Origin: Paucibacter sp. DJ2R-2
Lineage (GTDB): Bacteria; Pseudomonadota; Gammaproteobacteria; Burkholderiales; Burkholderiaceae_C
Direction of reading: 5' to 3'
NCBI RefSeq assembly: GCF_025717675.1
Contig: NZ_JAJIRT010000011.1
Span: forward strand, 1-64,000
Length of the DNA stretch: 64,000 nt
The notes beneath the pieces were generated by a model. The model saw only the letters and a list, made by a program, of their open reading frames with translations, had not been told where the DNA came from and searched no databases. The position numbers were made by a program, and so were the translations under genes. This document shows positions 19,405-29,437 of the stretch, in pieces (positions within the stretch are counted from its first letter, which is position 1; each line of letters begins with the position of its first letter).

Positions 19405-22119
19405 CTAGGCGTCTGGTGGCTTCGGCACCGGCCTGGGGTCATGGGCCCGGTCCTGGGCTTTGGCGGAGAGCTGCGGTGCCACATAGGGCAGGCGGAAGGT
19501 GAAGCGGCTGCCCTTGCCCAACTCGCTGCTGAGTTCGATCTGGCCGCCCAGGATGCCGGTGACGATGTTGTAAACGATGTTGAGGCCCAGCCCGGTGCCG
19601 CCGCTGCCCATCTTGGTGGTGAAGAAGGGGTCGAAGGCACGGCGCCGTACCGCCTCGCTCATGCCCACACCGTCGTCCTCCACGACCAGCAGCAGCCAGT
19701 CGGGCGAGAGCTCATCGGCGCGGATGGACAGACGCCCATGATCGCGGCCGCCAAAAGCATGGAGCAGGGCGTTCAGCACCAGGTTGTTGATCACCTGGCC
19801 CAGCGGGCCGGGGTAGCTGTCCAGCGGGCGCGGTGTGTGCACCTCGCACACCACCTGATAGGGCGTCGTGCGCAGGCGCGGGCGCAGCAGGCTGAGCACA
19901 TCGTCCAGGGCACTGGCCAGATCGAAAACGCGGCGCTGCGAGCTGGTCTGGTCGACCGAGAGTTGCTTGAAATGCGCCACCAGCTCGGTCGAGGTGCTCA
20001 GCGAGCGCAGCAGGATGCTGGCTGCGGTGCCGGCGTCGCGCAAATAGTCGGCCAGGTGTTGGCGGCGCATGCCCGGACCATTGAACTCGGCCTGGATTTC
20101 GCGCGTGCGCTCCTCCAGGGTCGATGCCGTGGTCAGGCAATTGCCCAGCGGGGTGTTGAGCTCATGGGCTACACCGGCCACCAGCGAGCCCAGGGCCGCC
20201 ATTTTTTCCGAGCGCAGCAGCTCGTCCTGTGCCTGGCGCAGGTTGTGCATGGCCTCGGTCAATTCGGCCGTGCGGCTGCTGACCCGGTCTTCCAGCTCGG
20301 AATTGAGCTGGACCAGGGCGCGCTCAGCCTGGCGCTGCTCCGTGATGTCGCGTGCGATGCCCAGATAGCCCATGGCCGGGCCGCCGCGGTCGCGCACCAT
20401 GCTGACGGTCAAGGAGACATCGAGCGCGCTGCCGTCCTTGCGCAGATAGGTCCAGACCCGCGTTTCGCTGCCATGCACCCGCGCCATGGCCACAAAGGTG
20501 TCAAAGCCCTGGATGGTCTCGCCCAGGGCCGCGCTGAGTTCCACGGCGCGTTGCTGCACCTCCTCGCGCCGGTGCAGAAAATCCGGGTAGCGCCCCAGCA
20601 TTTCGCGCTCGTTGTATCCCAGCATGCGCTCCGCGCCGCGGTTGAAAACGGTGATGCGACCGGCGAGATCGGTGGCAATGATGGCAACGTCACTGGCTGA
20701 GTCGAGGATGGCTTGCAGGCGATTCAAGGTGTCGGTGAGCGCCGCCTGCGACTCCATCAAGGCCTGCTGCGCGATTTTGGCTGCGCTGATGTTTCGACCG
20801 GTGCCACGGTAGCCGGCGAACTGACCTTGGGCATCGAAGAAGGGCACCCCAGAGACGCTGACATGGCGGATGCTGCCGTCGCCCGCATACTGTGCATATT
20901 CGAAGTTACGAAAGGGCTCGTGTCGTTCCAGCATGGCCTGGTGGGACGACCAATCTGTGCCCGGCACCAGGGCCGGTGACTCCCAGCGCTTGAGGCCCAG
21001 CAAGAGTTGCGAGGGGACTTGGGTGGCGCGTTCCGCCGGGCGCGAGACAAAGCTCAGGCGCAATTCGCGGTCCTGCTCCCAGACCCAGTCGGTGGACAGC
21101 TCGGTCAGGCTGCGAAAGCGGGCTTGTTCGGCATCCAGTGCTGCCTGCACCTGGCGGCTGCGATTGATCTCTTCGCCCAGGGTTTGGTTGTGGATGAGCA
21201 GAAGACGGCGGCGGTAGACCAGCAGGCCGGCCAGCCAGGTCAGCGCCAGGCTCACTCCCGCGGCTAAAACCGTTTCCATCGAGCGCCAGCTCGGACCCTG
21301 GCTCCAGCCCTGGGCCGGGACGCCTGCCAGCATCCAGACGGCACCCGGCAGATTCACGGTGAGCAGCATGGGCTGGCCTTGCGTCAGGCCGCGTTCACCC
21401 CAGATCGCATCGCCCAGGCTGCCGGCTTTGAGGCCAGGCAGGTAGAGGCCCAAGCGGAGGTCGCTGCGCCCCTCCAGCCCGGTGTTTTGCATGAAGCGTT
21501 GCAGGTCCGCCACGACCGAGATCACGCCCCAGTATTGCGGAGCCTCGCCTTGCCGATTTGGCAGAAAGACCGGCACGCGCTGGATCAGGCCGTAGCCCCC
21601 TTGCACCAGCTTGACCGGCCCGACGAGCAAGGGCTGGCCCATCTGACGCGCCCGCTGAATTTGCTCGTGCTGGCGTGGAATCGTGCGGTAGTCCAGGTTC
21701 AGGACGGCTTCATTGCCGGCAAGGGGGTAGACGAACTCCGCCACATCATTGGGTGCGGCGACGATGCTGCGGACGTGAGGCAGCAGTCGGATCACCTGGC
21801 CGCTCATGGCTTGAAAGCGCGCCTCGGAAATACCGCCGTCCAGGCGAATCAGTGCCTCCAGGCCCAAGGTGGGCGCGAAGGTGGTTTGGGCCACGGCCTC
21901 GAGCCGGCTGCGCAGGGCGTTCAGCTCCTGCTGCACCCGCACCTGCTCTTCGGCCAAGGTCTGACCGTGGCGCAGCCAGGCCAGGGCGATGCACAGGCCC
22001 AGGCTGATGACGGCGGTCAGCAGGGCCGGCCAGTAAGCCAGAAGTGTGCGGACGAGACTCGGGCGTTCAGGCGCGGGGCTGACGATGGGGGGCGACGGGG
22101 GCTGGGGTTGCGGGCTCAT
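19405..22119 (-). CDS. Membrane CHASE-PAS-PAS sensor histidine kinase
   Basis: This is a 904-residue signal-transducing kinase. A transmembrane helix lies near residues 29-50. A periplasmic CHASE-type domain follows to about residue 285, with the motif GYGLIQRVPVFLP. A second transmembrane helix is near 295-315. Two PAS domains follow (about 350-470 and 490-610), then a coiled coil. The HisKA helix carries the phospho-acceptor His652 in AHELNTPLGN. The HATPase domain has NNLVLNALLHAF, EDDGVGM, FDPFFTTK and GTGLGLNI. No receiver domain or response regulator gene is adjacent. The start at 22119 (MSPQPQPP) gives a proline-rich cytoplasmic tail before the first helix. The signal is unknown. Confidence 0.9.
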   Translation of the reverse strand: MSPQPQPPSPPIVSPAPERPSLVRTLLAYWPALLTAVISLGLCIALAWLRHGQTLAEEQVRVQQELNALRSRLEAVAQTTFAPTLGLEALIRLDGGISEARFQAMSGQVIRLLPHVRSIVAAPNDVAEFVYPLAGNEAVLNLDYRTIPRQHEQIQRARQMGQPLLVGPVKLVQGGYGLIQRVPVFLPNRQGEAPQYWGVISVVADLQRFMQNTGLEGRSDLRLGLYLPGLKAGSLGDAIWGERGLTQGQPMLLTVNLPGAVWMLAGVPAQGWSQGPSWRSMETVLAAGVSLALTWLAGLLVYRRRLLLIHNQTLGEEINRSRQVQAALDAEQARFRSLTELSTDWVWEQDRELRLSFVSRPAERATQVPSQLLLGLKRWESPALVPGTDWSSHQAMLERHEPFRNFEYAQYAGDGSIRHVSVSGVPFFDAQGQFAGYRGTGRNISAAKIAQQALMESQAALTDTLNRLQAILDSASDVAIIATDLAGRITVFNRGAERMLGYNEREMLGRYPDFLHRREEVQQRAVELSAALGETIQGFDTFVAMARVHGSETRVWTYLRKDGSALDVSLTVSMVRDRGGPAMGYLGIARDITEQRQAERALVQLNSELEDRVSSRTAELTEAMHNLRQAQDELLRSEKMAALGSLVAGVAHELNTPLGNCLTTASTLEERTREIQAEFNGPGMRRQHLADYLRDAGTAASILLRSLSTSTELVAHFKQLSVDQTSSQRRVFDLASALDDVLSLLRPRLRTTPYQVVCEVHTPRPLDSYPGPLGQVINNLVLNALLHAFGGRDHGRLSIRADELSPDWLLLVVEDDGVGMSEAVRRRAFDPFFTTKMGSGGTGLGLNIVYNIVTGILGGQIELSSELGKGSRFTFRLPYVAPQLSAKAQDRAHDPRPVPKPPDA

Positions 22120-22222
22120 CGCCGGTCGGCTGGGTCGCGGATAAGGACGGGTTGAGTTGACGGTATCACAGCGCCGGCGCCCTGCCAGCCGGGAAAGCGC
22201 CTGAAGAGTGCCGCTTGTTGCT

Positions 22223-23338
<1,116 letters not shown>

Positions 23339-23426
23339 CGGGCGAGGTGAAGAGGGTCCAGGAGATCAGCGCTTGAGATCGTTGTGCTGAGCCGCGTTTC
23401 AAGTCCGGCGTCGTGATTCGGGTGGC

Positions 23427-24221
23427 TTGCCCGTAGACTGCCGCCATTCTGACTCTTCTCGCGGCACGCTTTTGGCACCCGATCTGATTCCCGCCCCGAC
23501 CTCAGTGCTGAGGCGGGTGCCTCGCCTCGACGCCTTGCGCGGCGCCGCCATCGTCTGGATGGCGGCTTTCCATTTCTGCTTTGACCTCAACCACTTTGGC
23601 TGGATCACGCAGAACTTCTATCGCGACCCCTTCTGGACCGGTCAGCGCACGGCCATCGTCAGCCTCTTTCTGCTTTGCGCCGGCCTGGGTCAGGCCCTGG
23701 CCTTGCACCAGGGCCAGCCCTGGTCGCGCTTCTGGCGGCGCTGGGCCCAGGTGGCGGGCTGTGCCTTGCTGGTCAGTGCCGGTTCGGCGCTGATGTTCCC
23801 GCGCAGCTTCATCAGCTTTGGCGTCTTGCACGGCATGGCCTTGATGCTCTTGATCCTGCGCGCGCTCGGGCCGCGTTTGCCGCTTTGGGCTTGCCTGGGC
23901 TTGGGCCTGCTGGCCTGGAGTGCGCCGCAGTTTTGGACTCATCCCTTCTTTGACAGTCGCTGGACCAACTGGGTTGGCTTGGTCACGCGCTTGCCGATTG
24001 CCGAGGACTATGTGCCGGTCCTGCCTTGGCTGGGCATGATGCTCTGGGGCTATGCCGGCGGCCGTTGGCTGTTGGCCGCGCGCCCGGCCTGGCTGGCCGG
24101 CGGTTTGGCGGCGCCGCTGCAGCCCTTGGCGGTGCTGGGCCGCTGGTCCTTGAGTTTCTACATGCTGCATCAGCCGGTTTTGATCGGTTTGTTGAGCGCA
24201 GCCGCTACGATGCGGGGATGA
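23427..24221 (+). CDS. DUF1624-type multi-spanning membrane protein (acyltransferase-like)
   Basis: This protein of about 264 residues has roughly seven hydrophobic helices. The opening RLDALRGAAIVWMAAFHFCFDLNHFG is the hallmark of the heparan-alpha-glucosaminide N-acetyltransferase-like/DUF1624 group, with the histidine and aspartates in the first two helices. SFGVLHGMALMLL and LGRWSLSFYMLHQPVLIG near the end are also typical. Members are related to membrane O-acyltransferases that modify sugars; the substrate is unknown. The start is unclear: non-ATG codons at 23427 (TTG), 23472 (TTG) and 23505 (GTG) are all possible. The stop overlaps the rlmB start (ATGA). Confidence 0.8.
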   Translation: MPVDCRHSDSSRGTLLAPDLIPAPTSVLRRVPRLDALRGAAIVWMAAFHFCFDLNHFGWITQNFYRDPFWTGQRTAIVSLFLLCAGLGQALALHQGQPWSRFWRRWAQVAGCALLVSAGSALMFPRSFISFGVLHGMALMLLILRALGPRLPLWACLGLGLLAWSAPQFWTHPFFDSRWTNWVGLVTRLPIAEDYVPVLPWLGMMLWGYAGGRWLLAARPAWLAGGLAAPLQPLAVLGRWSLSFYMLHQPVLIGLLSAAATMRG

Positions 24222-24976
24222 GCAGCAGCAACAAAATTCTCTTCGGCTTCCATGCCGTGACCGTGCGCCTGAAGACGCACCCTAAATCGATCAGCGAGAT
24301 CCATGTCGACGCCAGCCGGCGCGATCAGCGCATGCGCCAGTTTGTCGAGCGCGCCACCGAGGCCGGCGCCAAGCTGGTGGACAGCGATGACGATCGCCTG
24401 GGCAAGCTGGCCGGCAGCAGCCGCCACCAGGGCGTGGTTGCCCGCGTGCAGCCTCTGGCCATGCAACATTCGCTCGACGCCGTGATGGAAGATCTGGAGG
24501 CGGCCGAGGTGATGCCTTTGCTGCTGGTGCTGGACGGCGTGACCGACCCGCACAACCTCGGCGCCTGTCTGCGCGTGGCCGATGGCGCCGGCGCCAACGC
24601 CGTGATCGCACCCAAAGACCATGCCGTGGGCCTGAACGCCACCGTGGCCAAGGTCGCCAGCGGCGCGGCCGAGACCGTGCCTTACCTCATGGTGACGAAC
24701 CTGGCTCGCTCGCTCAATGAACTGAAGGAGCGCGACATCTGGATCATCGGCACCTCGGACCAGGCGACCAAGTCGATCTACGACATCGATCTGAACCGCC
24801 CGGTGGCCCTGGTGCTGGGCGCTGAGGGCGACGGCCTGCGCAAGCTCACCGCCAAGACTTGCGATGAGCTGGTCAGCATTCCCATGCTGGGCGCTGTGGA
24901 AAGCCTGAATGTCTCGGTCGCAGCAGGGGTGTGCCTCTACGAGGCGCTGCGCCAACGCCGCCCCAGCCAGGGATAA
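24218..24976 (+). CDS. rlmB: 23S rRNA (guanosine-2'-O-)-methyltransferase RlmB
   Basis: This 252-residue SPOUT methyltransferase modifies G2251 of 23S rRNA. The N-terminal substrate-binding domain (1-80) includes [13 protein letters not shown] and HQGVVARVQ. The catalytic domain shows the three SPOUT motifs: [28 protein letters not shown] and [18 protein letters not shown], which build the knotted SAM site. It overlaps the preceding gene by four bases. Confidence 0.95.
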   Translation: MSSSNKILFGFHAVTVRLKTHPKSISEIHVDASRRDQRMRQFVERATEAGAKLVDSDDDRLGKLAGSSRHQGVVARVQPLAMQHSLDAVMEDLEAAEVMPLLLVLDGVTDPHNLGACLRVADGAGANAVIAPKDHAVGLNATVAKVASGAAETVPYLMVTNLARSLNELKERDIWIIGTSDQATKSIYDIDLNRPVALVLGAEGDGLRKLTAKTCDELVSIPMLGAVESLNVSVAAGVCLYEALRQRRPSQG

Positions 24977-25017
24977 TCGGCGGCTCCCACTTTTTCGCAC
25001 CCAAGAAGAGCACAGCC

Positions 25018-25650
25018 ATGGCCGTCATTGAAGTCCAGCACCCCCTCGTCAAACACAAGATTGGTCTGATGCGCGAGGCCGACATCTCGACCAAGAAGTT
25101 TCGCGAGCTGACGGGCGAAGTCGGGCGTCTGCTGGCGTATGAGGCGACGGCCGACTTTCCGCTGGAAAAGACCACGATCGAATGCTGGAGCGGCCCGACG
25201 GCCGTGGACCAGATTGCTGGCCGCAAGGTCACGGTCGTGCCCATCTTGCGTGCGGGTCTGGGCATGATGGACGGCGTGTTGGACATGATTCCGAACGCCA
25301 AGATCTCGGTCGTGGGCCTGGCCCGCGACCACGAGACCCTGCAGCCGGTCCATTACTTCGAGCGCTTTGTGGGCCAGCTCGACGAGCGAACCGCCCTGAT
25401 CGTTGACCCGATGCTGGCCACCGGTGGTTCCATGATCGCCACCATCGACCTGCTCAAGAAGCGCGGCTGCAAGGACATCCGTGCCCTGGTGCTGGTCGCC
25501 GCACCCGAAGGTGTCGCCGCGCTTGCCGCGGCCCACCCCGATGTGCGCTGCTGGACTGCGGCTATCGACAGCCATCTGGATGAGCAGGGCTACATCATTC
25601 CCGGCCTCGGCGACGCCGGCGACAAAATCTTCGGGACAAAAGAAGGCTAG
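25018..25650 (+). CDS. upp: Uracil phosphoribosyltransferase
   Basis: This 210-residue salvage enzyme makes UMP from uracil and PRPP. The N-terminus [16 protein letters not shown], the [13 protein letters not shown] loop, the PRPP-binding motif [10 protein letters not shown] and the uracil-binding [17 protein letters not shown] are all present, and the length is standard. It is preceded by an AAGAAGAG ribosome binding site. The TAG stop lies inside the first unit of a short tandem repeat and of the terminator hairpin. Confidence 0.98.
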   Translation: MAVIEVQHPLVKHKIGLMREADISTKKFRELTGEVGRLLAYEATADFPLEKTTIECWSGPTAVDQIAGRKVTVVPILRAGLGMMDGVLDMIPNAKISVVGLARDHETLQPVHYFERFVGQLDERTALIVDPMLATGGSMIATIDLLKKRGCKDIRALVLVAAPEGVAALAAAHPDVRCWTAAIDSHLDEQGYIIPGLGDAGDKIFGTKEG

Positions 25651-25662
25651 TAGCCTTCTTTT
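25640..25662 (+). terminator. Terminator of upp
   Basis: AAGAAGGCT (25640-25648) and AGCCTTCTT (25652-25660) form a perfect stem with a 3-nt loop and a short T-run. The upp stop codon is in the loop. Confidence 0.75.
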
Positions 25663-25741
25663 GATCTTTGAGGGCTAGTAGCCTTCATTTAGTCTTTGGT
25701 GGGCTAGCAGCCTTCTCTCGATCTTGCGAGGCTAAGCAGGG
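25645..25741 (+). repeat. Tandem 28-29-bp repeat, three units and a partial fourth
   Basis: Units start at 25645, 25673, 25702 and 25730. The first three begin GGCTAGTAGCCTTC or GGCTAGCAGCCTTC, followed by a TTTGATCTTTGAG-like spacer. The fourth is truncated (GGCTAAGC). Each complete unit contains its own small GGCT/AGCC inverted repeat. A 26-bp relative (22 of 26 identical) lies at 28851-28876. Confidence 0.75.
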
Positions 25742-26415
25742 TCAGCATATGCCCCCGGCAAAGCTGCAAGCACGGAGCTTGAGTGGCAGACACCGTTCAG
25801 CTCCTGAAGCAGGCATGTTTTGGACTGGGGCCATTGAGCCAGCGCATGTGGCGCCGCGTGTTCCTTGAAGAGATGGGCCGCCTGATTGACAAGTTGGTAC
25901 GCCAAGGTGGAGCACCGGTTTCGGGTCATCAAGCGCCAGTTCGGCCATGTGAAGGTGCGCAATTGCGGGTTGGCCGCCCAAAAGCCAGGTCGTGATCGGA
26001 ACCTGCTTGCCGATCTCGAACTGCTCGATCGGCTTGAGGGCAGGGCGGCGCATCGTTTCGCCATCGATTTCGCCACGCTCCAGCTGCATTTTCAGGCGCT
26101 TGAATGCCTCGGCCATAGACAGGCTGCTTGAAGAGTCCGGTATCGATCACCGGGTCATCAACGTCCGAGCCCAGCTCAAGCGTGGCTGGCTCTGCGGCCA
26201 AGGCCGCCTGTCAAATGCACAGGCCGGCCAGCGCCAGGCCGGCAAGCCGCAGAGTAAATCCGCTGCTCGGGCACCGCCAGTGTCGGCGGCGGCTGTTGCC
26301 GAAAGTGACTACCGCTTGGCGCATGAGCCGTGAGCCGTGATGGTGCGAGGCGGCAGGTCCATTGCGGAGGCCAACTCCAAGGCATACGCGCACAGCTGGG
26401 AAATTCGCCCCAGGC
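25742..26415. other. Gene-poor stretch with decayed coding remnants
   Basis: About 670 bp without a convincing intact gene. It carries a transposase relic on the plus strand at 25886-25985. On the minus strand (about 26116-25967) is a short coding-like stretch beginning MAEAFKRLKMQLERGEIDGE, whose continuation is lost where the transposase relic starts. The latter may be the leftover start of a gene broken by the insertion. I could not name it. Confidence 0.5.
25886..25985 (+). pseudogene. IS5-family transposase C-terminal remnant
   Basis: Codons from about 25904 encode AKVEHRFRVIKRQFGHVKVR followed by a degraded GLA segment. This matches the conserved VEHPFRVIKRQFG-KVRYRGL block of IS5-group DDE transposases, which includes the catalytic glutamate region. 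Nothing before or after it in any frame continues the transposase, and no terminal inverted repeats were found. It is a relic. Confidence 0.65.
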
Positions 26416-27570
26416 TCAGGCTTGCTTGGCCCAGCGCTTGCGGTATTCGGCCGGGGTGAGGCCGGTCTTGTCCTTGAAGACCTTGTAGAAGCTGTTGCGG
26501 TTGTTGAAGCCGGCGCGGTAGGCGATGTCGGCCACCGTCAGGGCCTGCAGGCCCTCCGGCTGCTCCAGCAGTTGCAGGGCTTCTTGGTAGCGCAGCTCGT
26601 TCAGATAGTCGTAGAAGCTACTGCCCATGTGCAGGTTCAGCAGCTCGGAGAGCTGGTGCGAGGTCAGATCCAGCAGGGCCGCCAGTTTGCCCAGCGACAT
26701 GTGCTCGTCCAGATGGGGCTTGTGCTGCTGCGCGAGCGCTTGCAGACGCTGGGCCAGCTCGCGAGCCAACTCTGGAGACAGCTCCACCACCCGCAAGGGC
26801 GCACCCTTGGGCGGCTCGGCCGGGCTTGCGGCCAACTGGACCCCCGGCAGCGGTGCCGGGGGAGCGGCCTCCTCGGTGCCGCCCGACTCGGCCACGAACA
26901 CCTCGGGCTGGTAGATCGCGAACAGCGCCATCAAGTCCACATACAGGGCCAGCAGCAGGGCCGCGCCAAGCAGCAAGGCGCGTGGCGGCAGTTGCCCCTG
27001 CCAGGCCATGGCGTGCACCACCAGATCAAAGCAGGTGGCCACCAGCAGCCCGCCGGCCAGATAGAGCAGCCAGTAATAGCTGCTGTTGCGATGCCCTTGC
27101 GTCAGCTGTGCCAGCCGCGCACGGTGCCGCATCAGCAAGCGCACGCCGCTGGCGGCATAGATCAAGACCTGCAGCAGCAGCGCAGCGACGAGCAGCGGCG
27201 AACCGAGCCACTCGGCCTGCGCCAGCCCTAGGGCGCAGACGCTCAGCATCGGCAGCGCGTGCAGCAGCAGCTGGCGCCCAGGCAGCGCCGGAAGCAGCAG
27301 GGCCTGGTGCAGGCACAGCCACAGCAAGGGCCCATACGCCCAGGTCAGCCGATAGCGCAGCAGGTCCAGCCAGGGCAGGGCCGTTCCACCCAGTGCCAGC
27401 TCCAGATAGGCCTGCAAGGGCGGTAGCAAGAGCAAGCCCACGAAGAGCGCCATCGTGAGTCGGTTGCGGCGTTCACCGCGCCGGCTCAGCAGCAGGGTCA
27501 GCAAGGTCCAGCAGCCCAGGCTGAAGGAGAACAGCAGCCAGGCTTTCAGCGCTTCGGCATTGAGGGTCAT
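26416..27570 (-). CDS. Membrane-anchored AraC-family transcriptional regulator
   Basis: This 384-residue protein is made of two parts. Residues 1-225 hold about seven hydrophobic helices (for example LLFSFSLGCWTLLTLLL and LLGAALLLALYVDLMALFAIY). Residues 280-384 are an AraC/XylS double helix-turn-helix with LTSHQLSELLNLHMGSSFYDYLN, then VADIAYRAGFNNRNSFYKVFKDKTGLTPAEYRK. This fusion suits a sensor that reads a membrane or periplasmic signal and binds DNA while membrane bound. The neighbouring minus-strand gene at 27611, coding a secreted protein 40 bp upstream, may be in the same transcript. The ligand is unknown. Confidence 0.88.
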   Translation of the reverse strand: MTLNAEALKAWLLFSFSLGCWTLLTLLLSRRGERRNRLTMALFVGLLLLPPLQAYLELALGGTALPWLDLLRYRLTWAYGPLLWLCLHQALLLPALPGRQLLLHALPMLSVCALGLAQAEWLGSPLLVAALLLQVLIYAASGVRLLMRHRARLAQLTQGHRNSSYYWLLYLAGGLLVATCFDLVVHAMAWQGQLPPRALLLGAALLLALYVDLMALFAIYQPEVFVAESGGTEEAAPPAPLPGVQLAASPAEPPKGAPLRVVELSPELARELAQRLQALAQQHKPHLDEHMSLGKLAALLDLTSHQLSELLNLHMGSSFYDYLNELRYQEALQLLEQPEGLQALTVADIAYRAGFNNRNSFYKVFKDKTGLTPAEYRKRWAKQA

Positions 27571-27610
27571 GTCGATGAATGGGCGGCTACGCGCCGCCCG
27601 AATCTGTGGG

Positions 27611-28468
27611 TCAACGCGGGAAGGTGTCGAAGGTTCCGGAAAAGCGGATCAGGCCATCGGAAAAGTTCTGATACCAGGTGCCGGAGTTGGGGGTCTTGAA
27701 GGTGTAGACCATCGTATAGGGCTCCTTGAAGAAGTCACTGGTCTGGATGGTTTCCTCCACTGCCGTGTTGGCCGAGAGTCGCTTGTAGATGTACGTGCCC
27801 TTGGAGTTGAGGGTGCCGGGTCCAAAGCCCTGGAAGCTCAGCGTGCCGTCGCTGGCATAGCTCTGCAGCACCAGGCCGGCCGAGGGGTAAACGTCGGGCG
27901 GCAACAAAGGTGCCACTGCGCTCTTGATGATCAGCGCCACATGCAGGCCAGCATTGCTGGCCGGGGCCAGCTTCTCGGCGGGGCTGGGCTGGCTGGGCGC
28001 GGTGCTGAAATGGCCGCTGAGTTGCTGTTGACCATTGTTGAAGCTCTGCACCCAGGTGCCGCCGCGTGGGTGCTCGAAGCTGTAGCGGGTGGTGGACTGG
28101 CCGTAGCCGCTGTCGTCCACCGTGCGTTCTTCCAAGGTGTTGGGGCCGGCATGGCGCAGCTGGTAGCTGCCGCTGGCCGGGCGGTGGCCAGTGCCGCCGG
28201 CGCCCTGAGAAGTCCAGCGCCCGAACGCCAGGTAGCGCTTGACGATCGCACCCTGGTTGGGGAGCGAGGCGGCCGGCGTGGCTTTTTCGATCTGCAGGTT
28301 CACGTCCAGCCCGATCAGCTGGCTGGTCGCCAGGTTCTCCTGGGCATGGCGCTCGGGTTCGGCATGAGCAGGCGCCGCAGGCAACAGGCTGCCCAGCAGC
28401 AGATGCAGGGTCAGAACGGTGCCCAGTGCGCGGCGGCGCTGGCGGGTGTGTTGGGTGGTGTTGTGCAT
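27611..28468 (-). CDS. Secreted protein of unknown function with internal duplication
   Basis: This 285-residue protein begins with a long basic stretch, a hydrophobic segment and an AHA cleavage site near residue 36, so Sec export is likely. Two similar modules follow. The first (about 100-155) has GSYQLRH, the ERTVDD loop, YSFEHPRGGTWVQSF and LSGHFST. The second (about 220-283) has GTYIYKR, EETIQTS, YTFKTPNSGTWYQNF and FSGTFDTFP. Both look like small beta barrels of the MoaF/lipocalin-like sort, but the family is not recognised. It is upstream of the membrane AraC regulator, so it might supply or sense the same signal (inference). Confidence 0.7.
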   Translation of the reverse strand: MHNTTQHTRQRRRALGTVLTLHLLLGSLLPAAPAHAEPERHAQENLATSQLIGLDVNLQIEKATPAASLPNQGAIVKRYLAFGRWTSQGAGGTGHRPASGSYQLRHAGPNTLEERTVDDSGYGQSTTRYSFEHPRGGTWVQSFNNGQQQLSGHFSTAPSQPSPAEKLAPASNAGLHVALIIKSAVAPLLPPDVYPSAGLVLQSYASDGTLSFQGFGPGTLNSKGTYIYKRLSANTAVEETIQTSDFFKEPYTMVYTFKTPNSGTWYQNFSDGLIRFSGTFDTFPR

Positions 28469-28885
28469 GGTGACTTGGGCTCAGGGAGTTGCAAGAGCGG
28501 CCGATTCTGTGGAGCCCAGGCCCCGGCCCTGTGTGTCTCGAACGAAGATGACAGGCCCAGCCCTCAATCACAGAGCTGTTCCTGCAGGCCCATGCTGCGA
28601 CGTTCTTACCGAACCCTCACACACTCCTTGGCTTGAGGCGCATCGACGGGGCGGGCTTGATGTCGAAGGACCGGTGTCCGGCCTCGCGCTTGCACGAAGT
28701 CACAAGGTCGTCTGTGAGCGGATTTCTATCGTCAGTGTGCAGGCGGGTCTCACCGACCTTCATGCGCCAGGCCTTGTCCTGATGGGTGAAGAAATCGAGG
28801 AATCAGCTGGCCGACACCGGCTGGCCCTGAAGTGCGGACCTGTAAGCGCCGTAGCCTTCTTTCAATCTGTGAAGGCGACCCGCCT
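28469..28885. other. Intergenic region with dispersed repeat copy and hairpin
   Basis: 417 bp without a credible gene. Its left half presumably carries the promoter for the secreted protein gene. At 28851-28876 is a copy of the repeat behind upp. At 28869-28889 GTGAAGGCG and CGCCTTCAC form a perfect 9-bp stem with an ACC loop; it covers the end of the chromate transporter gene and may act as its terminator. Confidence 0.55.
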
Positions 28886-29437
28886 TCACACCCAGCCCAG
28901 CGCCCCCAGCACCCCACCCGCCATCACCATCCAGACCAGGCTGATCCGGGTCTTGAGCGTCAGCAGCACCGTGCCGGCCATCAGGACCAGGGTGGCCAGG
29001 CGGTGCTCGGGCAGGCGCAGGTAGGGCTCGGCCAGCAGCCAGCCGGTGGCCAGCATCAGGCCCAGGGTCAGCGGCGCCATGCCGGCCGAGAAGGCGCGCA
29101 CACCCAGGCTGTCTTTGTTGCGACGCGCCCAGCGCGTGGCGGCCAGCACCAGGGTGGTGGAGGGCAGCATGATGCCGGCCATGGCGGCAAAGGCGCCGCT
29201 CAGGCCCGCCACATTCCAGCCCAGCACGGCCACAAACAGGATGTTGGGCCCAGGCGCCGCCTGGGCCAGGGCGATCGAGGAGGTGAACTCGGTGTCGCTG
29301 AGCCAGTGCCGTTCACCGACTAGGTAGCGGTGCATGTCCGGGGCGGTGCTGATGGCGCCGCCGATCGAGAGCAGGGACAGGGTCAGGAAATGCAGGAACA
29401 GGTCCAGCAGATCCGCATGCGCAGCGCTCAGCATCAT
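28886..29437 (-). CDS. chrA: Chromate transporter family protein, second half
   Basis: This 183-residue inner-membrane protein has about five or six helices and belongs to the short-chain CHR family, in which two single-domain proteins form the transporter. The domain signature is partly kept: SIGGAISTAPDM near residue 26, then ALAQAAPGPNILFV (AQxxPGP motif) around 55-70, and GIMLPSTTLVL. Its start overlaps the stop of the sister gene by four bases (ATGA). Short-chain pairs export chromate, but many members have no proven substrate. Confidence 0.9.
   Translation of the reverse strand: MMLSAAHADLLDLFLHFLTLSLLSIGGAISTAPDMHRYLVGERHWLSDTEFTSSIALAQAAPGPNILFVAVLGWNVAGLSGAFAAMAGIMLPSTTLVLAATRWARRNKDSLGVRAFSAGMAPLTLGLMLATGWLLAEPYLRLPEHRLATLVLMAGTVLLTLKTRISLVWMVMAGGVLGALGWV

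Noticed and set aside
25742-26415. An intact transposase or complete insertion sequence
   Set aside because: Only one short conserved block remains, in a frame that is lost on both sides, and no inverted terminal repeats could be found.
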